A DNA stretch of 11,864 nt, taken from the NCBI GenBank assembly GCA_905236615.1, contig CAJORC010000313.1:1-11864 (forward strand), in the 5' to 3' direction. The notes under the pieces were generated by a model. The model worked only from the letters and a program-made list of their open reading frames with translations, did not search any database and had not been told where the DNA came from. Below, in pieces: positions 1 through 7,008 of this stretch (the stretch's first letter is position 1; the number at the start of each line of letters is the position of its first letter). The position numbers and the translations under genes were made by a program. The stretch comes from an uncultured Lachnospiraceae bacterium (GTDB lineage Bacteria > Bacillota > Clostridia > Lachnospirales > Lachnospiraceae).

Positions 1-8
1 ACCTCCTT
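1..8 (-). promoter_or_regulatory. Strong Shine-Dalgarno site for a gene just off the left edge
   Basis: The minus strand reads AAGGAGGT at the very end of the window, a near-perfect anti-16S match. No start codon fits at the usual spacing inside the window, so the start of the next minus-strand gene should lie within about 5 to 12 bases beyond the edge. In many Firmicutes the gene after recA/recX is rny (RNase Y). That identity is inference from gene order only. Confidence 0.6.
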
Positions 9-50
9 ATGAAATTTTCATGTATGGCAAAAACCTCACACAATAGATAA

Positions 51-79
51 ATTTTATCCTATTTGAAAATTTATGTCAA
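51..79 (-). promoter_or_regulatory. Promoter embedded in the 3' end of recX
   Basis: On the minus strand a perfect -35 TTGACA (positions 79 to 74) is followed after exactly 17 bases by TAAAAT (56 to 51). The -35 lies in the last two sense codons of recX (Leu-Thr) and the spacer contains its stop. The predicted start of transcription, near position 44, gives a short leader reaching the ribosome binding site at 8 to 1. The downstream gene should therefore be expressed independently of the SOS-controlled recA-recX transcript. Sequence evidence is strong; activity is inferred. Confidence 0.75.
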
Positions 80-679
80 GCGTTCCATAACGCTCCGAAT
101 GTCGTAAATATCGAAGCCTTTACCCGTAAGATAGCGCAAAAGCTTCTGTGTCATACTGAAATCCATGTTCTCCGGATCAGGACATTTTTTATAAATAATT
201 TTTTCGATCAGATCGTGGTCAGAATCAATGCTTTCACCCAACTCTTCCATTGCTTCCGATATGATCTCTTTGTGTATTCCTTTGCCTAAAAGTTCGGCCT
301 CTATAAGACGTCTGGACTTTGATCTTGATTTATCACTGATATACTGTCTGGCATAACGTTCATCGTTCAGATAATTGCCTTTTTTTGCCGCAGCAACAGC
401 CGCATCGATTGCCTCTTCCGGGTAGAAATTCTCCCTTAGCTTCATCCTGAGCTGTTTCTCAGTCTTATCCTGCCTGTCTAAGATATGCAGAGTCCGTCTT
501 TTTGCTCTTTTGATGACTATTTCATCCAGAATTGACCTGTAAATCTCATCGGTCAGTTCAGTATCGACTTTAAGTCCGTACTGCTTTATTTCCGACGAAT
601 AAAGGACAAATGCAGCCTCATCATTTAAGTATATAAGGAATTTTCCTTTTCTGTATGGTTCAATCCCGGTTATAGTCAT
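71..679 (-). CDS. recX: Regulatory protein RecX
   Basis: RecX is a small cytoplasmic helical protein that binds RecA filaments and modulates their growth and recombinase activity. The 202-residue product carries family hallmarks: a TEKQLRMKL segment (residues 73-81) in the first three-helix repeat and the conserved YLNDERYARQYI block (103-114), followed by a Lys/Arg/Ser-rich stretch and later helical repeats. The first 60 or so residues form the extra N-terminal region common in Firmicute RecX. The ATG lies 6 bases after the recA stop with only a weak ribosome binding site, so translation is probably coupled to recA. Direct recA linkage reinforces the assignment. The last codons double as the -35 of a downstream promoter. 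Confidence 0.93.
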   Translation of the reverse strand: MTITGIEPYRKGKFLIYLNDEAAFVLYSSEIKQYGLKVDTELTDEIYRSILDEIVIKRAKRRTLHILDRQDKTEKQLRMKLRENFYPEEAIDAAVAAAKKGNYLNDERYARQYISDKSRSKSRRLIEAELLGKGIHKEIISEAMEELGESIDSDHDLIEKIIYKKCPDPENMDFSMTQKLLRYLTGKGFDIYDIRSVMERLT

Positions 680-685
680 CTTCTA

Positions 686-1765
686 TCACTTTTCTTCCGT
701 ATTTTTTCCTGCCTTTGCAGCAGCCTTCGTTTCTTTTGCCTGTTCAGCAGTCTTTTTATCTGCTCCGTCATCCTCAAGAAGTCCGTAGTGCACTCTTACC
801 TTTTTGTCAATCTCAGCAAGTACATCGGGGTGGTCTGTCAGATACTGTTTTGTATTTTCTCTTCCCTGACCGATTTTCTCTCCGTTATAAGAATACCATG
901 CTCCTGCTTTATTTACGACATTTATATTTGCAGCAAGGTCAAGTGTATCTCCTACTGCAGATATTCCCTTACCGAACATGATATCAAATTCTGCTTCTTT
1001 GAACGGCGGTGCGATCTTATTCTTAACTATCTTAACCCTAGTCCTGTTACCGATTATCTCTCCGCCCTGCGTGATCTTTTCAATCTTTCTTACATCCAGT
1101 CTTACTGAAGAATAAAACTTGAGGGCACGACCTCCGGTTGTAGTCTCGGGGTTTCCGAACATTATACCAACTTTTTCACGAAGCTGGTTGATGAAAATAA
1201 CTATGCAGTTTGATTTGCTAATAACAGCCGTAAGCTTACGAAGTGCCTGTGACATAAGTCTTGCCTGAAGACCTACATGAGAGTCACCCATTTCACCATC
1301 TATCTCAGCCTTGGGAACAAGCGCTGCTACCGAGTCCACTACGACGATATCAACCGCACCTGAACGTACCATTGTTTCAGTGATCTCAAGTGCCTGTTCT
1401 CCGGAATCCGGCTGGGAAATATAAAGGTTATCGATATCAACTCCGATATTTTTCGCATAAGCAGGATCCAATGCATGTTCAGCATCTATAAAACCTGCAA
1501 CGCCTCCGCGTTTCTGTACTTCTGCTATCATGTGAAGTGTAACCGTTGTCTTACCTGAAGACTCGGGACCGTATATTTCTATAACTCTTCCTCTCGGAAT
1601 TCCACCAAGTCCCAGAGCGATATCAAGACTCAGAGAGCCTGTAGGAATAGTCTCAACATTCATATTCTGCTGGTTTTCACCAAGCTTCATAACAGCGCCC
1701 TTGCCAAACTGCTTCTCTATCTGCGCAAGCGCCACATCTAATGCTTTTTTCTTATCGTCATCCAT
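686..1765 (-). CDS. recA: Recombinase RecA
   Basis: RecA is the ATP-dependent strand-exchange protein. It coats single-stranded DNA, drives homologous recombination and stimulates LexA self-cleavage in the SOS response. The 359-residue protein is full length. Visible are the Walker A GPESSGKT (residues 66-73), the catalytic Glu in IDAEHA (Glu96), the Walker B strand ending in VVVDSV (Asp144), and the DNA-binding L2 region around NQLREKVG to [12 protein letters not shown] (about 193-218). The C-terminal tail is charged and Lys/Ala/Glu-rich, as is usual. The ATG at 1765 follows an AAAGGA about 12 bases upstream, somewhat far but acceptable. It is the first gene of a recA-recX unit, with a promoter and SOS boxes immediately upstream. 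Confidence 0.99.
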   Translation of the reverse strand: MDDDKKKALDVALAQIEKQFGKGAVMKLGENQQNMNVETIPTGSLSLDIALGLGGIPRGRVIEIYGPESSGKTTVTLHMIAEVQKRGGVAGFIDAEHALDPAYAKNIGVDIDNLYISQPDSGEQALEITETMVRSGAVDIVVVDSVAALVPKAEIDGEMGDSHVGLQARLMSQALRKLTAVISKSNCIVIFINQLREKVGIMFGNPETTTGGRALKFYSSVRLDVRKIEKITQGGEIIGNRTRVKIVKNKIAPPFKEAEFDIMFGKGISAVGDTLDLAANINVVNKAGAWYSYNGEKIGQGRENTKQYLTDHPDVLAEIDKKVRVHYGLLEDDGADKKTAEQAKETKAAAKAGKNTEEK

Positions 1766-1799
1766 AATTTTAATATATCCTTTCCATACTTAATTTTAA

Positions 1800-1826
1800 G
1801 TACAAACGTTCGTGAACAACTGTTCA
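1800..1826 (-). promoter_or_regulatory. Tandem LexA (SOS) boxes upstream of recA
   Basis: Positions 1813-1826 form TGAAC-N4-GTTCA, an exact match to the GAAC-N4-GTTC core of the Gram-positive LexA/DinR box. Directly next to it, 1800-1811 reads GTAC-AAAC-GTTC on the plus strand, a second box with one mismatch in one arm. Both lie just downstream of the recA -10 element, where bound LexA would block initiation. SOS control of recA is well established in Firmicutes. Use of the second box is inference. Confidence 0.8.
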
Positions 1827-1827
1827 A

Positions 1828-1856
1828 ATCTTAACTCAAATAAACAGAGTTGTCAA
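1828..1856 (-). promoter_or_regulatory. recA promoter
   Basis: On the minus strand TTGACA (1856 to 1851), a perfect -35, is separated by 17 bases from TAAGAT (1833 to 1828), a four-of-six -10. The region upstream (1861-1920) is AT-rich and could act as an UP element. The leader to the recA ATG would be about 55 bases and contains the SOS boxes. A 13-base palindrome, GAGTTGTCAACTC (1847-1859), covers the -35. Confidence 0.8.
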
Positions 1857-1922
1857 CTCCAATTTCATATTTTCTTTATATTTATCTATAGTTCCTTAGG
1901 GATTAACGTAATGAATATTACA

Positions 1923-1968
1923 TAGAGAAAATCGCTGTCGGGATGCCTGTTACAAACCGACAGCGATT
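1923..1968 (-). terminator. Intrinsic terminator after the YigZ-family gene
   Basis: A perfect 12-bp inverted repeat, AATCGCTGTCGG at 1930-1941 and its complement at 1957-1968, has a 15-base loop. On the minus strand it is followed by TTTTCTCT. It begins 25 bases after the stop of the YigZ-family gene and ends before the recA promoter, so it separates the two transcription units. Confidence 0.88.
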
Positions 1969-1993
1969 ATTATAAACCTTGTATACAAAACAT

Positions 1994-2638
1994 TCAAGCT
2001 TTTTTTTCGTGAATTACCTTACCCACGGATTTAAAATCAACATTACCGCTGAGAATGTCCGTTATATTCCCTCTGTAGATATCCTCCTCCTCTTCCGGTA
2101 TATAAATATTAAAGCGCACCTTTTCACTATATTCGATCTCGCCGGTCTCGCAGCCGCTGTCTTTCAGATAGCGCCTTATTTTGGGCTCTGCTGCATAATC
2201 AAATTCAAAAGAGCACTGAAGCAGTTCATCCACCAGTGTGATTTCTGCATTTGCAACGGCTTCCTTAGCCGCTGCCGAGTATGCTCTCACCAGTCCGCCT
2301 GTTCCCAGAAGCGTTCCTCCGAAATATCTGGTTACGACCAGAACAACATCCTTCAGTCCCTCTCCGCTGATTATATCCAGCATGGGCTTTCCAGCTGTAC
2401 CGGACGGTTCTCCGTCATCAGAAGAATGCATGATATCCTGACTTCCATTCTCTCCCGCGATAATATAAGCACTGCAATGATGCTTTGCATCATAGTATTT
2501 CTTTCTCTCTGATAAAAGAAAAGCGGAGGCCTCATCTACGGACTCCGCTTTTTTCAGAGCTGCTATAAACCTCGATTTCTTCTCTGTGATCTCACCCGAA
2601 AAGATTTTACCTGTCTGAACAGTTCTGTATGAATTCAT
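1994..2638 (-). CDS. yigZ: YigZ/IMPACT (UPF0029) family protein
   Basis: This is a 214-residue member of the widespread YigZ/YvyE/IMPACT family. The N-terminal UPF0029 domain carries the signature GKPMLDII (residues 83-90) and DVVLVVTRYFGG..LGTGGLVRAYS (97-121), preceded by SSDDGEPSGTAG (72-83). The last 75 or so residues match the position of the DUF1949 domain, with an EF-G domain V-like fold. The eukaryotic IMPACT relative regulates the GCN2 translation-stress pathway; the bacterial role is unclear. The frame is open to 2680, but the Met at 2638 is the better start: it has a GGGGAAAAAG upstream, begins at the family's usual N-terminus, and overlaps the ferredoxin stop as ATGA, suggesting translational coupling. 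Confidence 0.92.
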   Translation of the reverse strand: MNSYRTVQTGKIFSGEITEKKSRFIAALKKAESVDEASAFLLSERKKYYDAKHHCSAYIIAGENGSQDIMHSSDDGEPSGTAGKPMLDIISGEGLKDVVLVVTRYFGGTLLGTGGLVRAYSAAAKEAVANAEITLVDELLQCSFEFDYAAEPKIRRYLKDSGCETGEIEYSEKVRFNIYIPEEEEDIYRGNITDILSGNVDFKSVGKVIHEKKA

Positions 2639-2928
2639 TCTTTTTCCCCGTCTGCTTTCTCTTTTTCCACCATTGCCCAATATTCCTCGATAAATTTCGG
2701 TGAACCGTAACTTATCGCATTATTTGGACAAACATTGCCGCATGCCGCACATAGAAAACATGGTTTGGGCCAGACCGGGCGACCGTCAACCATTTTTATA
2801 TGCCCTGTCGGGCATCTTTCCTCGCATTCTCCGCATCCGTCGCAGTCGGCGGTTGCAAAAAATACGGAGTCCATGCCCGGCAAAGCTTTGTATTTTCTCT
2901 TGAAGATCTTTTCAAATAAAGTCGTCAT
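2635..2928 (-). CDS. Small 2[4Fe-4S] ferredoxin-type protein
   Basis: The 97-residue cytoplasmic protein has two canonical cluster motifs: CDGCGECEERCP (Cys29, 32, 35, 39) and CFLCAACGNVCP (Cys57, 60, 63, 67). All eight ligands are present, so two [4Fe-4S] clusters are expected and an electron-transfer role is likely. The DG-P-W-P linker between the motifs resembles the C-terminal half of flavodoxin-ferredoxin fusion proteins (EFR1 type), but no flavodoxin domain precedes it. The upstream gene ends 2 bases before the ATG, so the short form appears genuine. A charged basic N-terminus and an acidic Lys/Glu tail flank the cluster region. The ribosome binding site is weak, suggesting coupling to the lipoprotein gene upstream. 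The electron partner is unknown. Confidence 0.88.
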   Translation of the reverse strand: MTTLFEKIFKRKYKALPGMDSVFFATADCDGCGECEERCPTGHIKMVDGRPVWPKPCFLCAACGNVCPNNAISYGSPKFIEEYWAMVEKEKADGEKE

Positions 2929-2930
2929 CT

Positions 2931-4061
2931 TTACTGAATCTCAATGCTGCTCCACTCTTTTTCCGGAATAAGTGCAACATAAGTCTTACCTACATTAATC
3001 TTGATCTCTTCACCGTTCTCATCATAATAACGGGTAGCTGTGATATCACTGAGTTTTGACCATGTGATCTTGATAGCCTTGCCGTCAGTGATGAAGTAAC
3101 CTTCTCTTCCTGACTCTGTAGGATAGTACATCATATATCCGTGATCATCAAGCTGTTCAAGTCTTGCATTCTGAAGAAGAATATTCTTGTAGGTCATCTG
3201 CTTGTTTCCGTTTCCTGCGTCAACCTCAGCCTGACCATACTGATAGTACTTATAAACCTTCTCTGATGAGTCGTACTCAAGATAAGGATTATTGTGATGG
3301 AAAGGAAGGACGAGCTTGTTGCAGTCCTGTGCGCTTGAATACTGTGTCAGATCGTTATCCTTTGTATGTGAAGCGAACTGATAGTGAGGTGTTCCTTCCC
3401 AGTACTGGTTGTATGTCTTTGAAAAACCGGAGTTCTTGAAGTTCTTATCAAGGTCACCTGAACATACATACTCCGTAAACTCTCTTGCCTTACCGTTGTT
3501 AACACGTGAGAAAGTACCGCTGAAACGCTCTACGAAAACATTCTTGTAGAAGTTATCATTCCAGAACGGGCCTCCGTCGTGGCAGAGAACTGCATTCCAC
3601 TCAGGGAATATCTGCAGGTTTGTAGGTCTTGTACTTCTGATAGAACCGAGCTGTTTAATGCTCTCCCAGTCCTTAACGATAGCCATAAAACGTGTAACGC
3701 CCTGGTTTGCTGTACTGTTGACCATCTCATACATTACATCAACGCCTGTGATACCGAAGTGAGGAAGTGCTGTCTTCTCATCATCGATCATTACAGCAAC
3801 AGGTCTCTGATCCTTTAAGTCAAGGCTGATCCACTCACCGGTGGTCTCACTTGCATACATTCCCTCAGGAGCTGTCTCTGTTTCTTCTTCAACAACTGCC
3901 TCTGTTGATGCTGCTTCTGTTGAAACTGCCTCGCTGCCTATGACTATTTCTGATGTAGAAGCTTCCTCAGTGGCCTTCTTTGATTCCTTTTTGCCGCCGC
4001 ATGCTGTGAGCATAACTGCTCCTGTCATTGCAAGCAGCATAATGACACATAATTTCTTCAT
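2931..4061 (-). CDS. DUF3048 (YerB-like) lipoprotein
   Basis: The 376-residue protein begins with a lipoprotein signal peptide: MKK, a hydrophobic stretch, then the lipobox MLTAC with the lipidated Cys at 21. It should be anchored on the outer face of the membrane. Residues 22-75 are a low-complexity Glu/Ala/Ser/Thr linker with STEA-type repeats. The rest matches DUF3048, as in Bacillus YerB: RPVAVMIDD (86-94), VMYEMV (109-114), GVTRFMAI (121-128) and GSIRSTRP (139-146). The family's function is not established. The ATG has a GAGGG ribosome binding site. The ferredoxin gene starts 2 bases after its stop, so it heads an operon with the ferredoxin and YigZ genes, although no shared function is obvious. 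Confidence 0.92.
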   Translation of the reverse strand: MKKLCVIMLLAMTGAVMLTACGGKKESKKATEEASTSEIVIGSEAVSTEAASTEAVVEEETETAPEGMYASETTGEWISLDLKDQRPVAVMIDDEKTALPHFGITGVDVMYEMVNSTANQGVTRFMAIVKDWESIKQLGSIRSTRPTNLQIFPEWNAVLCHDGGPFWNDNFYKNVFVERFSGTFSRVNNGKAREFTEYVCSGDLDKNFKNSGFSKTYNQYWEGTPHYQFASHTKDNDLTQYSSAQDCNKLVLPFHHNNPYLEYDSSEKVYKYYQYGQAEVDAGNGNKQMTYKNILLQNARLEQLDDHGYMMYYPTESGREGYFITDGKAIKITWSKLSDITATRYYDENGEEIKINVGKTYVALIPEKEWSSIEIQ

Positions 4062-4109
4062 AATTACCCTCTTTATATTCCTTTCATAAAAGTAACGCTA
4101 CAAAGTATT

Positions 4110-4115
4110 ATTATA
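4110..4115 (-). promoter_or_regulatory. Possible -10 element for the DUF3048 operon
   Basis: The 90-base gap between purA and the lipoprotein gene is very AT-rich. On the minus strand it holds a perfect TATAAT at 4115 to 4110, about 50 bases before the ATG. The best -35 at 16-17 bases (TGTAAT or ATGTAA) is poor, so this is a tentative promoter. An all-A/T hairpin (AAATATT/AATATTT, 4128-4146) precedes it and could be a weak end to the pur transcript, but it lacks the GC stem of a convincing terminator. Read-through from purA is possible. Confidence 0.45.
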
Positions 4116-4151
4116 CACTTTTAAAATAAATATTACATAAATATTTCAAAA

Positions 4152-5447
4152 TTATTTTTTCAGTGGACTTTCTCTGTAGATAATATCTTCTCTTGCAGGT
4201 CCGTTTGAGATCATAGTGATCGGATATCCAAGCTCCTTCTCGATAAATTCGATATAATCCTTACACTTCTGCGGAAGATCCTCATATTTTCTGATACCTC
4301 TGATGTCGCACTTCCAGCCGGGCATATTGACATATACCGGCTTGCAGTCTGCAAGTTCGTGGTAAACAGGAAATTCCTTTGTCTGCTCGCCGTTCTTTTC
4401 ATAAGCCACGCAAACCGGAATCTCATCAAGATAACCAAGGTCATCAACTACAGTAAATGCAACATCTGTTGCTCCCTGAAGACGGATACCGTATTTTGAA
4501 GCAACACAGTCGTACCAGCCAACTCTTCTGGGTCTTCCGGTAGTTGCACCGTATTCTCCGCCATCACCGCCGTGATTTCTAAGTATCTCTGCAGTTTCGC
4601 CAAAAACTTCCGAAACAAAATCTCCTCCGCCTACTGCTGAAGAATAAGCCTTGCTGACAGCGATTATCTGCTTTATCTCATAAGGAGCGATACCTGCACC
4701 GATTGCACCGTATGCTGCAAGCGGTGAAGAAGATGTAACCATGGGATAAATACCGAAGTCAGGATCTTTCATAGTACCGAGCTGACCTTCCAGAAGTACT
4801 GTCTTTCCTTCTGCAATAGCTTCCTTAAGATAAAGTGCCACATTTCCAAGATAAGGCTTGATAGCATCTCTCCATCTGAGTATGTCATTGAAAAGTGCCT
4901 CTTCATCAATCTTATCCGTATGATAAAGATTCTCAAGTAGGCAATTCTTTATCTCCGCTACTCTGGCAATCTTCTCTCTGATGACATCATCACTCTGATA
5001 GAATTCATTTATCTGCCAGCCGATTTTTGCATATTTATCCGAATAGAAAGGTGCGATTCCGGATTTTGTTGAACCAAAAGCCTTTCCTGCAAGCCTTGCT
5101 TCTTCGAGTCCGTCGAAGAGCTTGTGATAAGGCATAAGAACCTGCACTCTGTCAGAAATCATTATCTGCGGTGCCGGAACTCCCTGATCGGTGATCGATT
5201 TTATCTCTGCAAGAAATTTGTCAATATCGAATGCCATGCCGTTTCCGCAGATATTCATGATATTGCTGTGGAAAACACCCGAGGGCAGTGTATGCAGTGC
5301 AAACTTGCCGTAGCTGTTAACAATAGTGTGTCCTGCGTTCGATCCGCCCTGATAACGGATTACAACGTCTGCTCCATCCGATAAGGTATCGACAATCTTG
5401 CCCTTTCCTTCATCGCCCCAGTTTGCTCCAACTACTGCTTTAACCAT
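4152..5447 (-). CDS. purA: Adenylosuccinate synthetase PurA
   Basis: PurA joins IMP and aspartate using GTP to make adenylosuccinate, the first step from IMP to AMP, in the cytoplasm. The 431-residue protein is full length. It shows the N-terminal GDEGKGK motif (residues 11-17, catalytic Asp12), GGSNAGHTIV with the catalytic His40, and the IMP-loop region GATTGRPRRVGWYDCV in the second half. The ATG is preceded by GGAGGAG at good spacing. It is the third gene of purF-purB-purA and lies 97 bases after purB. That gap carries a large RNA secondary structure that may tune purA expression. Confidence 0.98.
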   Translation of the reverse strand: MVKAVVGANWGDEGKGKIVDTLSDGADVVIRYQGGSNAGHTIVNSYGKFALHTLPSGVFHSNIMNICGNGMAFDIDKFLAEIKSITDQGVPAPQIMISDRVQVLMPYHKLFDGLEEARLAGKAFGSTKSGIAPFYSDKYAKIGWQINEFYQSDDVIREKIARVAEIKNCLLENLYHTDKIDEEALFNDILRWRDAIKPYLGNVALYLKEAIAEGKTVLLEGQLGTMKDPDFGIYPMVTSSSPLAAYGAIGAGIAPYEIKQIIAVSKAYSSAVGGGDFVSEVFGETAEILRNHGGDGGEYGATTGRPRRVGWYDCVASKYGIRLQGATDVAFTVVDDLGYLDEIPVCVAYEKNGEQTKEFPVYHELADCKPVYVNMPGWKCDIRGIRKYEDLPQKCKDYIEFIEKELGYPITMISNGPAREDIIYRESPLKK

Positions 5448-5468
5448 TGTTTACTCCTCCTTAATAAC

Positions 5469-5543
5469 GGTCTATATAACGTCATAAGACCCTGCCCCTT
5501 ATGCAGGCAGATTTGCCCCATAAGTCAGGTCTTCTGCAATGAC
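5469..5543 (-). other. Structured purB-purA intercistronic RNA
   Basis: The minus-strand RNA starting one base after the purB stop can form a long interrupted stem. A 5-bp base (5539-5543 with 5481-5485) is followed by a 5-base bulge, then a 6-bp helix AAGACC/GGTCTT (5528-5533 with 5486-5491) and an internal loop. Next come a 6-bp helix CTTATG/CATAAG (5519-5524 with 5498-5503) and a 4-bp GGCA/TGCC tip with a tetraloop (5506-5517). No U-tract follows, so it is not a standard terminator. The GGTCT strand can instead pair with AGACC at 5469-5473, just upstream of the purA ribosome binding site, giving a mutually exclusive fold. A role in attenuation, stability or processing is inference. Confidence 0.5.
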
Positions 5544-5544
5544 A

Positions 5545-6981
5545 TTAAACATTAATTTCAGCTTTAAGACCTAAAAGCTCTTTATTTTCTTCCAAAACAG
5601 GATTTATAACATTTTCAAGGAACGCTTTAACCTGCACTTCCGCACGTCCTGTATACTTGGACGGATCAAGATTTGCCTTAAGCTCGTCCAGACTTACTCC
5701 AAACATGGGATCAGCCGCAATAAGCTCAAGAAGATCGTTATCTTTTCCTTCTTTCTTAACGTGCTCGCCTGCCTGCATGGAGAGCTTTCTTATCTCCTCG
5801 TGAAGTTCCTGACGGTTTCCGCCTTTCTTCACGCAGTCCATCATGATATTTTCTGTAGCCATGAAGGGAAGCTCTGCCATAAGATGCTTTTCAATAACCT
5901 TGGGATAAACAACAAGACCATCAACAACATTCAGGTCAAGGTCAAGTATTCCGTCGATTGCAAGAAAACCTTCCGGAATCGAAAGTCTCTTATTCGCCGA
6001 GTCGTCAAGTGTACGCTCAAACCACTGTGTTGCCGCAGTTATTGCCGGATTAAGCGCATCTGTCATAACATATCTTGAAAGAGAAGCTATTCTCTCGGAA
6101 CGCATGGGATTTCTCTTGTAAGCCATTGCCGATGAACCGATCTGAGTCTTTTCGAACGGTTCCTCAACTTCCTTAAGATGCTGTAAAAGTCTGATATCAT
6201 TTGACATCTTGTGTGAAGTCTGGGCAATACCTGCAAGCACATTAAGCACTCTCGAATCAACTTTTCTCGAATATGTCTGTCCCGAAACCGCATAGCAGGA
6301 CTTAAAGCCCATCTTTTCAGCGATCATCGGATCAATCTTGTCGATCGTCTCATGATCTCCGTTAAAAAGCTCTAAAAAGCTTGCCTGCGTTCCGGTCGTT
6401 CCCTTTGAACCGAGAAGTTTAAGGCTCTTCCGGACATACTCAAGATCCTCCAGATCCATAGAGAACTCCTGAAGCCAGAGAGTTGCCCTCTTTCCTACAG
6501 TAGTAGGCTGTGCAGGCTGAAAATGCGTAAATGCCAGTGTAGGCTGATCCTTATATTTATCAGCAAATTTTGCAAGCTCCGCAATAACATTGACAAGCTT
6601 CTTTTTAACGAGTGAAAGAGCCTCGTTCATGACAATTATATCTGTATTGTCACCCACATAGCAGCTTGTTGCACCGAGATGAATGATACCTGCTGCCTTG
6701 GGGCACTGCTGTCCGTAAGCATAAACATGGCTCATAACGTCATGTCTTACGATCTTTTCTCTTTCTCTGGCAACATCATAATTAATATCATCCTTATGTG
6801 CCTTGAGCTCGTCGATCTGTTCATCCGTTATATCAAGTCCAAGCTCTTTTTCTGTTTCGGCAAGAGCGATCCAGAGACGTCTCCATGTCCTGAATTTCAT
6901 ATCCTCCGAAAAGATATACTGCATTTCCTTACTTGCATAACGCTCACTGAGCGGACTGATATACCTACTTGTATCCTGCAT
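5545..6981 (-). CDS. purB: Adenylosuccinate lyase PurB
   Basis: PurB acts twice in purine synthesis: it removes fumarate from SAICAR to give AICAR, and from adenylosuccinate to give AMP. The 478-residue protein belongs to the fumarase/aspartase superfamily. It shows the superfamily signature SSAMAYKRNP (residues 283-292) on the flexible catalytic-serine loop, FTHFQPAQPT with catalytic His153, and the substrate-binding HLGATSCYVGDNTD (101-114). At 478 residues it is the longer PurB form rather than the roughly 430-residue Bacillus type. The ATG at 6981 has GGAGG seven bases upstream, and purF ends only 27 bases before it, so both are in one transcript. A folded RNA begins directly after its stop. 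Confidence 0.97.
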   Translation of the reverse strand: MQDTSRYISPLSERYASKEMQYIFSEDMKFRTWRRLWIALAETEKELGLDITDEQIDELKAHKDDINYDVAREREKIVRHDVMSHVYAYGQQCPKAAGIIHLGATSCYVGDNTDIIVMNEALSLVKKKLVNVIAELAKFADKYKDQPTLAFTHFQPAQPTTVGKRATLWLQEFSMDLEDLEYVRKSLKLLGSKGTTGTQASFLELFNGDHETIDKIDPMIAEKMGFKSCYAVSGQTYSRKVDSRVLNVLAGIAQTSHKMSNDIRLLQHLKEVEEPFEKTQIGSSAMAYKRNPMRSERIASLSRYVMTDALNPAITAATQWFERTLDDSANKRLSIPEGFLAIDGILDLDLNVVDGLVVYPKVIEKHLMAELPFMATENIMMDCVKKGGNRQELHEEIRKLSMQAGEHVKKEGKDNDLLELIAADPMFGVSLDELKANLDPSKYTGRAEVQVKAFLENVINPVLEENKELLGLKAEINV

Positions 6982-7008
6982 TCAAAAGCCTCCGTTTTTT
7001 GCTTGATA

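Noticed and set aside
1979..2512. A 177-codon plus-strand open frame opposite the YigZ-family gene
   Set aside because: It is antisense to a clearly conserved gene, has no recognisable domain, and has Cys/Ser/Ile-rich composition typical of a shadow frame. The same applies to the other plus-strand frames opposite recA, purA, purB, purF and the cluster genes.
1994..2680. Longer YigZ-family gene starting at 2680
   Set aside because: The extra 14 residues (Arg/Lys/Gly-rich) lie wholly in the overlap with the ferredoxin 3' end and are not part of the family. The ATG at 2638 has a better ribosome binding site and a classic ATGA overlap.
3890..3975. Repetitive STEA-coding stretch in the lipoprotein gene as a functional DNA repeat
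   Set aside because: It is a degenerate low-complexity linker after the lipidated Cys, a common feature of surface lipoproteins, not a precise nucleotide repeat.
4128..4146. AAATATT/AATATTT hairpin after purA as a terminator
   Set aside because: The stem is only seven A-T pairs in a very AT-rich gap, so it is expected by chance and too weak for a confident terminator call.
5481..5543. purB-purA structure as an intrinsic terminator
   Set aside because: No U-tract follows the 3' arm, the stem is interrupted by bulges, and purA directly downstream has no convincing promoter of its own.
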